Assembly: GCA_011800805.1 (NCBI GenBank) | Contig: MPNW01000009.1 | Location: 201,004 to 265,003 of the forward strand | Direction of reading: 5' to 3' | Length of the DNA stretch: 64,000 bases | DNA from: Hirudo medicinalis | Lineage: Eukaryota > Annelida > Clitellata > Hirudinida > Hirudinidae | Part shown: positions 1-15,645 of the stretch, piece after piece | Numbering within the stretch: the stretch's first letter is position 1 | Layout: every line of letters begins with the position of its first letter | The notes under the pieces: model-generated | Told to the model about the DNA's origin: nothing | The model's input: only the letters and a program-made list of their open reading frames with translations | Databases searched by the model: none | Position numbers and translations under genes: made by a program

Positions 1-1440
1 TTCTTCCATTACATAATTATTAAATCATAAGATGCCAGAGTTCATGCCAAAGAGCAATATAATCCAAGCACGTGCACATGCTACCTACTTCGTGACACCA
101 CTAAGCCTCGGTGCATACAGCTAGTGAAGAACTCAAAGCAGGAATAAGAGAACTGCTCGAGAATGTTAAAGAAACATTTAAACTTTAAACAATTTAAAAA
201 TAACTTTATAGGCAGAATATCTTGTGTATGCTGCCATTGCGATCATGTTGTAATGTTTCTCTTCATTTCCTTCGGCATGTCAACCAACATAAGTTCTTCC
301 TAAGATTGGCTAATTTGAGAGAATCGTTGACAGTCATTTGTTTTTTCAAAGAATTTGATGAATTTGATGAAATATTAATTCTTATTAGGCGATAAATAAA
401 AGATGGAAAAGCAAAATAAGAAAGTGTATCGGTTGCTTATTGATATCCTCAAAACTCGATGTTTGAACACCTTGCTTCAAACTGATGAAAATATTTGATA
501 ATGTAAACTCTAATATCTGAAATGAGATAAGAAGGTTAATTCAACCTTATTCACAAATGCGGGAGTTGAGTTTAGTGAGGTTGAATGAGTCGAAAATAGA
601 ATGATATTCTGAAAGTTGACGATAATGCTATATATGGATAATACGTAATTCCTATAAATGTTATTAGTAAATAATAACATGTGAAACATTGCATCGATGA
701 AACGTAGGCTTCTGTGCTTGAAGTGCGGAGACTCAGCAGGAGACAAAACTCATGACTTCGTTCAATCTTCCTTCCAAAATCACAAAATTCTCACAGAATT
801 GGCTGGTACTTGCTACTCTCCCATTTATTTGTCTGGTCGAAGAATGATTTCTGTAGAAAAGTGTAAAGTTCAGAAAAGTCGAAAGCTGAAAACAACTGAA
901 ATGTTTGAAAACAAACATTATAAAGTGAATAATCACTTTCAAAACAAACTTAATTATATTTTAGCATTCATGAAATATTATTGTAGAAAATATGCATTTG
1001 TTAAATATTGTTATTAAACCATCCAACTATTAAAGATCTTATGGGAAAGTCTCAAAGTACAATCCTGGCCATTGAGTGAGTTACAATAACATACAACTTG
1101 TTAATAACATACAACTTTCTTAGTTAATTAACAAAGTCGACCCTTAACCCTAGACGTGATTGACAAAAGTGAGCATTGATTCAAACCATTCAACATCAAT
1201 ATTACCTGCAGAAATGATTAGTTTCGTAGAATCTTCTATTTTTCGATAATTTATCAATTGCATATTGATAAATTGAATTCAGTTTCAATATATTTTGAGT
1301 TTTTAACCTCTTCGTGCGTCCAAACTTACAATAATGTATAATTTAGCACAACAGCAACAATTCCTACCTCAAGGTAACTAAAGTCGAAAATCCCCCCCCT
1401 CATTTTTTCCGTTCAGGGAGCACTAAAAGTCGGACTTTTG
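1..1440. other. Intergenic, no supported gene
   Basis: AT-rich sequence. Open frames are short and show no family resemblance, splice structure or codon pattern. A C-rich stretch near 1390-1400 precedes the LINE 3' end. Confidence 0.5.
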
Positions 1441-3308
1441 TTTATTTTATTAAAGTCCATTGCTTAACTGAGATGATTTGGACTTGTTAGTTAGTGTTAG
1501 CGATAATAAAATAAAAAATTGTTAGAAGATTAAGTAGTCAGTTTAAAAGAATGTTAGATTAAAATAATGCATATTTAATTAATTAATTAATAGTCCACTT
1601 TTCACAAATCCACCTGTATATGAGGTCCACACTTGCTGGATTGCTAAGCATGGGACTCATCTCGGTTAGATTTGTTTTAAGGCGTATTTTTTCTCTTAGG
1701 ACTGATTGGGCCGGACATTCCATGATGAATTGACGGACAGTTTCATCCTCCTGAGTGCAAACTTCACATTTGCCATCTGGATGGCGCTTCATACCATGAC
1801 AAATACCATGAAGAGAAACAAGCACCGATTCAGAGCAAGACGGAGACTGGAAATGAAGGTCTCCTTCCTCCTTGAGACACATTGGAATTTGCTCTTCATC
1901 GATACAAGTTTCTCTATACTCTTGTAATGGAGGCTTCTTGGGTCTTCCCATCTGGTTTTCCACTGTTGGATAATGTTGGGCCACAGACCTTTTGACATAC
2001 TTGACAGACGCTGGAATTCATCGGTCTATCTGCTCCCTGGTAGTGTCGGTTTTTGTTAGAGCATCGGCCTTCTCATTGCCATAGATTCCAACATGGGCGG
2101 GAACCCAGACGAGGACTTTTCTTCATTCATCTTGAATTTCTGAAATCAGAGAGCGTTTTGTAGATATCTCGATCTTTATAGTTGCAATCCTTTAGTGCCT
2201 GGCGCTAAGGGAATCGCTATGATAGGAAAATGACTATATTGAAGTTCTCCCCCTGATAGGAGTCCTTCACATGGAGTAAACACTCCACTACAGCTGCTAG
2301 TTCGGTCGAACTTATGCGATTATGACTTGACATCCTGAGGCTGATATCAACTTGCTTCTCTGGAATGAATATTCCAATTCCGACCCTGTCGTCCGAGGTC
2401 TTGGAGGCGTCTGTCTAGCAGAGGAGGTTTCCTTGGAGATCCTCGATTTTTTCCCTTGTAATGAGCATCCTCAGAAGGTTGTCGGCTGCTATGGAGAGGT
2501 TCGAGGTGTCGATCTATGTCATTTTCAGTCTCCAGGGGGAAGTTGTGGGAGCCTCCTCTACAATCTCTTAGGAGATCTCTCAGAAGCAGGGACTCAATCG
2601 TCTCGACTGGAGTGGAGATTCCTTTTTCTTCATCATGAGGTGATGCCTCGCTTGAGCCTTGGACTTCCTGCCATTAGAAATTAAATGTTTGTTATTAAGA
2701 GACTTGTTTTGTGTAGCGATGAACCTGAGGGCATGGTTTGCCATGAGCTAACGACGTAGGTCGAGAGGAAGCTCACCTCATTCCACTAGCAGAGACGAGG
2801 CACTCATTCGTGCCACCATAACAGATCTTCAATGCTTGTTACTGGATCTTGTTGTAGACGTCCTTGGTGTGCCTGCACCCTAGTCAAGTAGAGAGTCAAG
2901 GAGAGAGAGGATGGTGGCCCTGTAGACTTGCAGCAGGCTGGATTTATTTGCACCCCATGAGCTCCTCGAAATGGCTTTATGTGCATTGAGGCATTTGATG
3001 CAGCGGATTCTGACATCTGCCTGAGCAGACCAACTTAGTCTTGCATCCAGTGCAATACCTAAGAAGGTGGCCGTCGGAGACAGGGGGATTCCCTTGCCGA
3101 TACGAAGTCTGCTATTGGCCTCGCTCCTCTTGACCCTGCTATTGGTAAATAAAACTGCTTGGGATTCAGACGCTGAGATCTTGAAACCATTAGCATAGAA
3201 ACTTAGCCGTATCGTCGAGTTTTCTAAAAATTGGACCATTTGAGCCTGCATTTTATACGCCTGGTTACGAAATTCTTTCTTTGATAACGTCATATGAACA
3301 TTCAACAT
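1441..3308 (-). mobile_element. Degenerate LINE with RNase H domain (I/Jockey-like)
   Basis: Read on the minus strand, this is the 3' half of a non-LTR retrotransposon broken by many stops and frameshifts. At 3308-2880 it encodes the end of a reverse transcriptase and thumb (FLGIALDARLSW, then an LLQVYRATILSLLDS helix). At about 2420-2280 comes an RNase H core (VGIGIFIPE, then ISSTELAAVVECL), and at about 2120-2040 the RNase H hallmark WVPAHVGIYGNEKADAL. A terminal CCHC-like segment follows at 1984-1583 (HPDGKCEVC, FIMECPAQS). The 3' end at about 1500-1441 carries CCAAATCATCT and GGACTTTAATAAAATAAA, shared with the copy near 63.0 kb. The element is dead. Exact clade needs a tree. Confidence 0.85.
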
Positions 3309-4682
3309 GAATTTAGAGTTAGAAGGTGTGATTTTCTAGATTTAAATGGGTTATTGTAGCGAAATATTTTTATTGAATCTTTTTAGAAGTTTTCATCATG
3401 AGTTGCCTCAAGAGTTGCATCATGAGTTGGCATGGCATCACTTAAACAAAAATCTCAAATAGTATATAATTTTCAAATTTATTTTGACGATTTTAAATGA
3501 TGAATATAATAATATCAATATGCTCTTTAGAACGCAACAATTCGAAGAATTTGTTACATTTGGATAATCGGCACAATAAACAGGTCCACAAACGAAAATA
3601 TTATTTAAGTGCTGATTTTAACCCAATATTATTTACTTTGTTGAATCCTTTAATAGCAAATAACTTAGTGAGAAAATGAGGCCTAGTTGGGTTGTCAGGT
3701 GGGACGTCATGTCATTTCAGTTGTTTTCAGGACGGCAGGCCTTCGCTCAACCATTCAAAATTAATTGACGAACTATTTTTGAGTGTCAAACTTATAAGCT
3801 GAGAGGAGTTAAGATCTTTACCAAAAAATATTTATCTGGTACTGAATTCTAAGAGAAGAAGACTGCTCAAAAGCACCACTTTCGTCCCATTACTGCCCCT
3901 GAGTTTCTTTTTATCATCTTCTCCAACCACTATACTAATGTTAAACATTGCCAGCACAACATCAGCTTTCAGCAATCTATTAATGATCTCCTTCCTGGTT
4001 GGTCTATTGGGAATTAGGATTTGCAAGTTAAATTTGAAATTGACATTACTGAAAACAATTTCACTTACTGCTACAAATTCAGCTTTTAGACCTGCACAAG
4101 GGGATATCTAAGCAAAATGCTATACCCTGCCTAGTATGAAGGTCAAAAGGTTTGCTCACCAAAGCTGAATAAATACAGCAAAATAGAAATAGTCATAGAA
4201 AGAAAAACAAGTAAATTTCCAACATTCAGAAATTGAAATCAAAGGCCATGATCAGCAGCATACTCTTCTCCAGCAATCAGAAAATGAAATCTTACAGCAT
4301 TAACTAAAACATGTCAAGAATGAATTTACACACATACTCAGAAAGCATATAATATTAATTATTACCCAACACAACTCCAAACAAGTGACTCTTATTGTAA
4401 AAAAGAGTTGACATCTGAAATTGGCTTTGAGGTCCTCCATTTCAATTCTTCTAGAAGTCACATGAATATGCCCTATGAGCCCAGGATAAACTAATTAAAA
4501 GATCTCTTCTGAATTAAACAGAAACAAAATTAACATCCTGGACACACTTTATTAAACATCAAGTCAAATAGCCATAACTAAATTGGCCAATTTGAAATTC
4601 ATATTACAATTCAATGGCACAAATCAAAATTCAAGAAATTGAAGACTATAAATAATTGAACATTTCTCAATGACTACAAAGT
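3309..4682. other. Intergenic, no supported gene
   Basis: No coding signal or recognisable repeat. The last few hundred bases probably hold the 3' UTR of the minus-strand gene that stops at 4683. Confidence 0.45.
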
Positions 4683-5707
4683 TTAAAACAATTTTGATGG
4701 CTCATTGGCAATGTAGCACTCAATTCTGTAGTTACTTCCATAGTTGTTATCCCAAAAGATTTGATTTGAAGAAACAAACATGACTGAAAATTCCATGCTA
4801 TTTCCAAACTGGAAATACTCAGGGATGTGGATCGAATATGAAAATTTATCTGTTGCTCCATCGTTTGAACCGGAGTCATACACTGCTGCAACGTCTGTAT
4901 AAGTCAACCAACCATTCATGGTGTATCTAATATTGACAACCTTATGGAAAGCCATGTTCATAACTCTAATTTTCCCATACACAAGGCTTTTATGATCATC
5001 AACAAAACAGTTTTCCAACAAAACTTTTCTTTCTTGAACACGACGAAGGAAGTCGGGACTGTTATCTGGAGATGAGAAGCAAATGCATAACTTGCGAACT
5101 TGAATGAAATTGATTTTATTAGCAGAGGAACATTCTTCGTCCAAGTTGAGATTCCTCATGGCAGATTCAGGCACAATTGGCGGTTCATCCAAGTCAATGA
5201 CATGCCTTATAGAAGCCAGATCAAGGCCTAGGCATCAGCAAACCTGACAGCTTTCTTCTTGCCGGGAGTTGAAGGAGGTGTCTTGCTTGTCTTGAGGGAT
5301 ATGCACTTTCTCAAGTTTTTTTCTCTGAGATATTCAAACTCATTGTCTTCAGAGAATGTTGTTGTACTTCCAGCAGCAGCTTGCAAAATAGCTGCATTAG
5401 CCAAACGATTCTCAGCTTTTTCATCTTCAGATATTCCAAGAATCAGACTTAACTGTAGATTTCCTGGTTTGATGCCAGTTTGGTTCCGAAGACTATCTGC
5501 TTCCACATTAATATCTTCAAGACTAGATCGGCTGCTAGTTCTGTTGGTGTGTATGGAATCAGTATCACTCACTGACAGTGAAAACTGTGCATAACGTAAA
5601 CTTCTGTCAGGAGATTCACGATAAACGTCCAAGTTCCTAAGAGCAAAGTCTTGGCTACTTTGATTAGGTGATCTGAGCGCACTTATACTATCACTGGAAT
5701 CCCCCAT
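4683..5707 (-). CDS. PPP1R3: Protein phosphatase 1 glycogen-targeting regulatory subunit (PPP1R3-like), frameshifted
   Basis: Single-exon gene, as usual for this family. The product brings PP1 to glycogen, where it dephosphorylates glycogen synthase and phosphorylase. The N-terminal half is Ser/Thr-rich and ends in the PP1-docking RVxF-type motif KKAVRFADA. The second half is a CBM21 carbohydrate-binding domain: family landmarks GLDLASIRHV, CFVDDHKSLVYGKIRV, VVNIRYTMNGW, DKFSYSIHIP and a final NNYGSNYRIE block. Between VRFADA and LGLDLAS the frame shifts by one base at about 5228-5232 (GATGCCTAG where GATGCCCTAG would read through). The two parts are otherwise contiguous and together give about 341 residues. 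The start used is the ATG at 5707 (MGDSSDS); one 12 codons upstream is possible. The break may be an assembly error or real inactivation. The family assignment is firm, the vertebrate-style letter is not. Confidence 0.9.
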
Positions 5708-5743
5708 CTGGTTTGTTAAATAACGCAGGAAGTAACATGGCAC

Positions 5744-6812
5744 AGTTTTGTTTCTGGATGAGACGAACTACGAGTTTCTTCAAAATAATCCTGAAACAAA
5801 TGCTCGCGGTTCTGCAAACGAGTGCCCTCGACGGTAACCTTCGTCCCGGCGCGTTTCTCCTTGTTTAGGTCAGAGATTTATTTTGGTACCTGCTCTCTAC
5901 TTCTTTCTTTAAGTTTTTTTTTAGTGAAAATTATGTGTTTTGCATATGTGCTAGGACGGAATGTCTGATTAAGGTACTTGATAACCATAACCATCAAGAT
6001 CTGAAATGAGAGTTTATTAGTATTTATTACTTGTCAAATTTTGATATGTTAATAGTTTCGAAGAATTGGTAAGAACCAGCCTTAACGCCATTAAATTAAA
6101 AGTAATTCAAAAGCATTTTATATTCGATGAATAGCAAACAGCTGAATAAATTAAAGTCTCTTTGCAATGCTAAATTTTTCTAAAGAAGTCACATTTTAAT
6201 TTATAAGATGCCGGTTAAAAGCAAATTTGGAAACCATCTTCTAGAAACGAAGCTATCAAGCTTTGGATGTGAAAGATTTAATAGTGCGGGATGGAGGACT
6301 TAACCTTCCTTGAAACATTTTCATAGAAAAAATTCAGTCTAGCGCAAGGTTGTCATTTACGGGTAGGGAGGGAAACGCTCCCTGACATTTGTTAAAAATC
6401 AAAAAAGGTCTTAGACCCTAGAGTGTTTCTATATACCATTCTCCCTTGAAATAAATGATTTTAAACTCCCCCTCCCCCTTGTCAAGAATTATCAAACTTT
6501 TTCAACCCCCCCCTATTTTGTTGACATAATTTATGGATATCCCTTTAGAGTTAATTATTTTGATGTACAAGCAAAATATTGACCTATATCTAGACGCTCA
6601 AAACCTTGCAACGTTGATTGCAGAAATTTTCAAATGTATTTAATCAATAACAAAGTATAAAAAATATTACACATAACCCGCTCACACATTTCAGGTATAA
6701 GTTTGCTCAACGTAGCCTCATCGATCAGTCAACGTAAACTTCCGGTTGACACGCGACGTGTTAGCTTATTGCCGGATTATGAGGATCGGTAGATATTAGA
6801 AAGACTTAAGAA
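5744..6812. promoter_or_regulatory. Divergent intergenic region between the PPP1R3-like gene and ZnT7
   Basis: The two genes start about 1.1 kb apart and point away from each other, so both promoters should lie here. No TATA box or other motif could be assigned with confidence. The middle is occupied by a dispersed repeat. Confidence 0.4.
6355..6545. repeat. Dispersed repeat with C-rich core, related to copies at 26.5 and 27.4 kb
   Basis: The block with CTCCCCCTCCCCCTT, then CAAGAATTATCAAACTTT and TTGTTGACATAATT recurs in inverted orientation at about 26540-26605 and in part near 27430-27485 (GGGGTTGACATAATTAATGG). No coding capacity is seen. It may be a MITE-like or other non-autonomous element. 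Confidence 0.55.
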
Positions 6813-9856
<3,044 letters not shown>

Positions 9857-11425
9857 AAAGCAGCTACTGTGAGAGTTCAGATGAGTTTGTTGACAGAATG
9901 TGGTGATCGTGTAGGAAATGCGTTGTTTGCCTGTTTAATACAGTGTATCGAATGTTTTTGATTGAAACCCATCTATGATGCCATCTTTCGTTCAACTTTA
10001 ATCATTTGATGGTATCTAGCTGACATTTGTTTTAAATACAACTGTATCATCTAGTCAAATGTTGTGCTCTACACGAGGTATAAAGGTGGACGATTACAGG
10101 TAGGTGCTCGTCACTGTTGCGTTCAACATTCAATGGCGTGTCATGGTTCGTTGGGCAGCTGGTAAGCATTGTAAAGCTGAGGCATTGCGACCTCAAGTTG
10201 TAGAGAGAACTTATTGTTCAAGTTAGAAGAAGTGAACCGAAATGTCGCCCTTGACTGATGTTGCTTGAAACGAGTTTTACTTGTTTATCCGCATGGAAAT
10301 CAACAAAAGTCGTCTCACCGGCAGTGGGTGAGTAGATTTTCCTGTGAGTTGCGTGTGCGTACAAAACAGGTTTCTGAGAGATTTATCGAATATCCGAGTG
10401 TAGGATTCGCTTTTTTCTCCGATGGCTTTACAGTCGAAAATCTCGACTATCTTGGAATTATTTATTTTTATCGGTTTGCGAAGTGGTGTCGAAGAGCTCC
10501 GATGAAAATCCAACCGCTTAATCGATGTCGAGCACTCTCATTGTTTTAATTCCGATAGAAATTGTATATAGCCTTCAAAACCGTGATATTTGAAACCCCA
10601 AAATCATCGGTGACATTCCATCCTTAAATTCTTGTAATCCTAAGGTTTTAGACTTTTAAACGAGTTAATATTGATTGCCTCATACTTTATTGCTTTCATT
10701 TAATTACAGATAGAAATACGGAGATTACTTTAATAGCCGTTACTTTATCTTAATAGAAAGATATTGCTTGAATCCTACTATAGTATTGTGGTGCAATAGA
10801 GATTCTAACTCATTTTATCTGTTCAGTAAAATAGGAATCATTAAGTTATTCATGAATGATATGGGATCACGGAAGCTGCTTGTATTGTCGGTTTTCTCAG
10901 CTAGCGTCAAATTGAACTTGTTTGTTGAATTCATGTTGACCAAAATTTATTATTAGTCGGCCACAATTAGATTATATTAAAGCTCTTAAGTGATGGGTAC
11001 TGTTTTTAATTGTACTAAATGGAAATTAACGAAATAATCATTGACTTTAATAAATCACATAACATGAAGCATAATGGAATAAGTTGGTGACAAGTCATTC
11101 GAAAAACAGAGTAGCAACATTTATAAAAATGTTCGTCAACCGCAAGGTAAAATATTGAAAGAAATAAAAAAGTTGAGAAATTGAAGGTAAACCTCACTCG
11201 TTGTGGGAGCATCGTCCTAAATATTGAAAATAAACTGCAATCACTGACCGCTTAAATTAAAGTAAATAAAAAAAGAACCTTTCAACATTCAAAATCGCAT
11301 ACTGATATTCAAGAATAAGTGCAAATTCATTTACCTTTATTTCACATATTCAATTTATGAGAGGCGAACTATTCTGGTCATTACGAGCAGTTTTCTGACA
11401 GCTTTTGTGTTATTCTGTGAGGCAG
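9857..11425. other. Intergenic: ZnT7 3' UTR and grainyhead upstream region
   Basis: No supported gene. The longest open frames here have no homology I recognise. Upstream non-coding exons of grainyhead could lie here because the first recognised coding exon begins at a splice acceptor, not at an ATG. Confidence 0.45.
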
Positions 11426-14400
11426 TGATGAAGAGTATGCAACAGGGTCAGATGTAAGCGAAGAGAAGATGATGCCTCAAGACATGGAGGCTTTCTTCAA
11501 ACACCCCCTTGTTGCTGCAAACCAGGGTGACAATGGGGACACCCTAGCCCTTCTTCATGAATATCAAACACTTTATTCCGGTCACGCGGCTAGATCCGAA
11601 AATTCACCTATTCAGTGAGAATGCTTTCGCTAACTAATTTTTGCATTCATGAAGTTGTATGTCTGTGTTAAAAGAGTCATTAAATGATACTTGAAGGATT
11701 TTTGATGCAAACTTCGATCCGAAAGTGTCCACCGCTTCTGGGTTGGATCCTCCTTTGAATACAGCAGTCAGTATCTGATTGATGATATCATATATTGTAT
11801 AACATATCTTTCTTTCAAATAATTAATCATTATGGGATTGAAAGCGAAGGTCGGAATGATTATTCGTTACTTATTGCAGTTCAAACCACAAATTGTTGAG
11901 AAGAAAGAGTTTTATAAAAATGAACCCAGTCGCAACTCAATTTCTGATTCCCTTTCACACCAAAACAAAGGAAACATTAGTGACCCTACATTGCCTTCCA
12001 TAAATATCCTGAGCAGATCAACTTTTACTCAGAATCCCTATACTCCACCGACTTCGACAAAATGTTTAAACTCTCAAAATGTTTTCCACTCCATACACAA
12101 TCCCACAAGTGATTTGAAGAACAACGTCAATACAAAAACTGAACTATTGAAATCCACCGACATGATGTTCAAGATGTCCACTGATCCTTTAGTAGAGTCA
12201 ACAAGAGTGATTGCCTCGTATAATAAATTAAAACCTGAAAATTCTTTCACGATTTGCAACCAGGCGAAAGATCTGAAATTGAATAAAGTGCCTGTTTTAT
12301 CTACATTGAACGAAGACATAGAAGCTACCACTCCTCACTCGAGTCGAGTTGTCCTTACCAATATCCCTCCTCAATTCAACCAACCTGCTTTCCCGCACCA
12401 GGTAAATTCTGCAGAAAGTTCAGCAATCGACATGTCTTTTCAGACCAATGCCCAAAACCTTAAAATGGCTAATAACACTTCGGGTAAGTTTCTCACGAGC
12501 AAGCAATTCTTTGGAGACAGTGACCTGATTCAAATGTTAGAAAAGCAAATGCCTCCTGAGCAGTTTGCCCACTCAGTCAGCATGTCCTCAAATTCCAAAA
12601 AATCCCAAAAATTACATCCAAACATTCCCTCTCTTCCTTTTCCACTTCCCGAGGTGCCTTTGGGTTACCGCTTGGTCATCACCCATCTCCCCATCACGAA
12701 CGATCAGGAACCAGACTCGAAGCACATCACTCAGCTAATCATTGACAATCCGATTGTCCCTCAGGCAACTTCTCTCATCCCAGAAGTTCCGCTGAAACAA
12801 ACCAACCTCACGACTGCTGGTAAGTCAAGAGACCCTGAAAATGATGCATTTCCCAAGAAATACATGACTTCACATGAACCTAGCGTGAGGATGGCTGAAA
12901 ACATCGACACGAATGCTCACTCATCCGCAATTCCAAAAGAAAATATTTTAAAGAGGTCACTCGAAGAGGCCAACCTTTTGCCTTTATTGACCAATTCTCC
13001 AAATGAAGCCCTGAGAGATGAAACAGATGACTTCTCTCTTAATCCATCACTAGAACTTCCTTCACTGCAAAAGGAACTCAACTTACCTTCTTGGCAAACT
13101 TCAGTTCGATCACCGTCTTCTCCAGCCACGACCTCAGTAAGTTGTTAGTTCTTCTTAGATTGAATGCAGTCCAAATTATTAACTGGTTAATTATGCAATT
13201 TTCTGATTAAATATTCATCACAAGGAAGTTTCGTGTTCGCCACCCATGAAGAAGCTTTCATACAAAGGCAGACCAAATGCTCGTTGGAACCACATTACTT
13301 GCATACCCAAGATGTAAAGTAGTTTAATGATTATTCCCATTTAAATGTAATATAATAATTATTATTTACAAACAATGTATTAATAATTCTTAAAAACATC
13401 TTTAGAGAACCCGATAACAGTGGATTTAAGTTCTACCTCGAAGCTGCCATTTCTACAAATCCAAAGAAAAACGAAGATCGTGTGACTTACCTCAACAAAA
13501 GTAAGTTTGAATAATTACACATTTCTATACATCATATTTTTAATTGATTAATAATTACTTAATAATTTAATTTGTTTCATAATTAATTGGTTAATTGTCT
13601 GTTAGCAAATAAAATGGACATTTGAAAACGCAGGTCAGTATTATGGTTTAGTTCTCCAGCACAATCCTGCGATTCCTGAGATATTTCCTCTTTCTCCAAC
13701 TTTAAGGGTCGGTAATATTTATTATTGCATAATGCTACAAATCATAATACATTTAATTGCATGTATGTATAACATAAACAACTTATCATTTCAGATAAAC
13801 ACGTTATATCACAATAAAAATATATAATGTCAGATATATAATTGAAAGATTAATTTATAAATGAGAACATGTTCTGTAATCAGTCAGTGGTCATGTTGGT
13901 CTTCAGAGAAAGACTTTCTGTGGCCGAAGAGATGAGGGCCTGGGAATGCTGGTATTCGAGGCAGCACAGTTACAAGCAGCGTGTCCTCGATATAGGTCGG
14001 TTCGTAAACCATTTAGAACCTAGTCTTTAAATAACAGTTAAATATGTTGCCGTCAATACAGAATGAGCAGAACATAAATATAATTTTATGAATTTCAGAT
14101 TCAAAGAACTCAGGAGTCAGTGATGGATTTTCGAAACCACTTTTCATCGAGGAGGTTTCCCACAATGCTGCTTCTATAACCTGGAATAAGCACACATCTG
14201 TCAAAGTATGCTCATTGGATATTAATTATCTCATTAGTTATTGATTGCCTTATTACTTGATTAATTTTTAATTAATTATGCAGTTGAATCTTGCATTGAA
14301 CTGTTTGAGCACGGATTTTAGTCATCAAAAGGGAATCAGGGTGATGCTTACATTTTGATGTTAATTAGTTTTGATATTATATTTGTTTTGTTTATGAATA

Positions 14401-15525
14401 ATATTGTTTTGTTTAACATGATTATCGTTAACAGGGCAATCCTTTGCACATTCAGATCGACACCTACGAAGGAGATTCGCCTCAAATTTCCCACAGAGCT
14501 TATTGTCAGATCAAAGTCTTCTGCGATAAGGTTGAATCTTGTGATTTTAATAAAATTTAAAAAAAAACTTTTAATTTATTCGAAATGAAAATGATTTCAA
14601 AACAGGGGGCAGATAGAAAAGTTCGTGAAGAAGAAAAGAAACGATCGAAAAATTCCGAAGGTTGAAGTTATTTCATGATTTTAAAATTAAAATTGAAACA
14701 TAGAAATTATGGAAGTTGTTTTTGTTGTTTTTATGGTAATTTTGTCTTTCTTTTATGAATAATTAATTAGATTTAATATATTACACTCACAACTAACTTG
14801 TGAGTAGTCATTGAGAATGTCTTATTCTTGATATTACTATCATAAGTATAAATCAGAGTAAAATGAAATATTATAAATTCAAACATACTGATTAAGACTA
14901 GTTAAATGATTTTAATAAAATGATTACTCATAAGATCACGAGCACCAGGAACCATGCGATCAATCGTATTTTTATTCCATGGTTGACATCACAACACCTC
15001 CTATTCTATTTTCACCATCCACTTCATCACAGGTAAATTACATTCAGCAATACTGCATTCAGTCTTATTAATAATTTAATTAAAAAGAATGAAATAATAT
15101 TACCAAATATTTTAAAATTAATTCACATATCGAACTCCATTTGCACCAGTTTCAAGACAAGAAAAGTCCCAACGTGAATCTGGCCACCAAAAGGCGAAGG
15201 TTTTCAATAAAATATCAACAATTGCAATTTGAAGACCAAAATTGGCGAACATTTACATTTTTTGAAACAAAATCTTCACAGCACCGACATCTTGGACGGA
15301 CAACCAGGAAGCAAGCAACGGACAAAGAATGATAAGCGTGAGACATTTGGAACAAAATCATAAAAAAACAATTAATTTTTAATTAACTTCTTGACTACGT
15401 GCACAATATTCACAATTTTAGTCCTATTGTTTGTGAGGGAGGAAAGAAACGCAGTGTTCAATGCTCTTGTGGTTCAGCAGCCAACTGTTCACTGTCTGTC
15501 CAGAGCGGTCAGTGTTTCGTTTCTT
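11426..15525 (+). CDS. grh: Grainyhead family transcription factor (GRHL/grh)
   Basis: Nuclear DNA-binding regulator of epithelial genes. The first recognised exon (11426-11614) carries the N-terminal GRHL activation-region block ([29 protein letters not shown]). It is followed by 11697-11766 and a 1.26-kb Ser/Pro-rich exon 11880-13135. The CP2-type DNA-binding domain spans exons 13225-13313, ~13407-13500, ~13632-13712, ~13904-13994, ~14100-14205, ~14284-14339, ~14436-14529 and ~14606-14661: [61 protein letters not shown] and [23 protein letters not shown]. Exon 14935-15032 has [11 protein letters not shown]-terminal exon near 15419-15525 ([20 protein letters not shown]) matches the ubiquitin-like dimerisation domain. 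The true 5' start and the last exon after the AAT repeat were not resolved. The N- and C-terminal blocks point to GRHL, not CP2/LSF. Confidence 0.92.
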
Positions 15526-15537
15526 CCAGTGAGGATG

Positions 15538-15645
15538 CGAATAATAATAATATTAATAATAATAATAATAATAATATCAATAATAATAACAATATCAATA
15601 ATAATAACAATAGAATATATTAATAATAATATTCTTGATATATTC
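15538..15645. repeat. AAT/ATA microsatellite
   Basis: Runs of AAT with AATATC interruptions, directly after the grainyhead dimerisation exon. Confidence 0.9.

Noticed and set aside
697..1017. Plus-strand frame of 106 codons
   Set aside because: No homology, no splice context, AT-rich low-information composition; likely chance.
10265..10549. Plus-strand 94-codon frame downstream of ZnT7
   Set aside because: No homology or splice signals; overlaps an equally long antisense frame.
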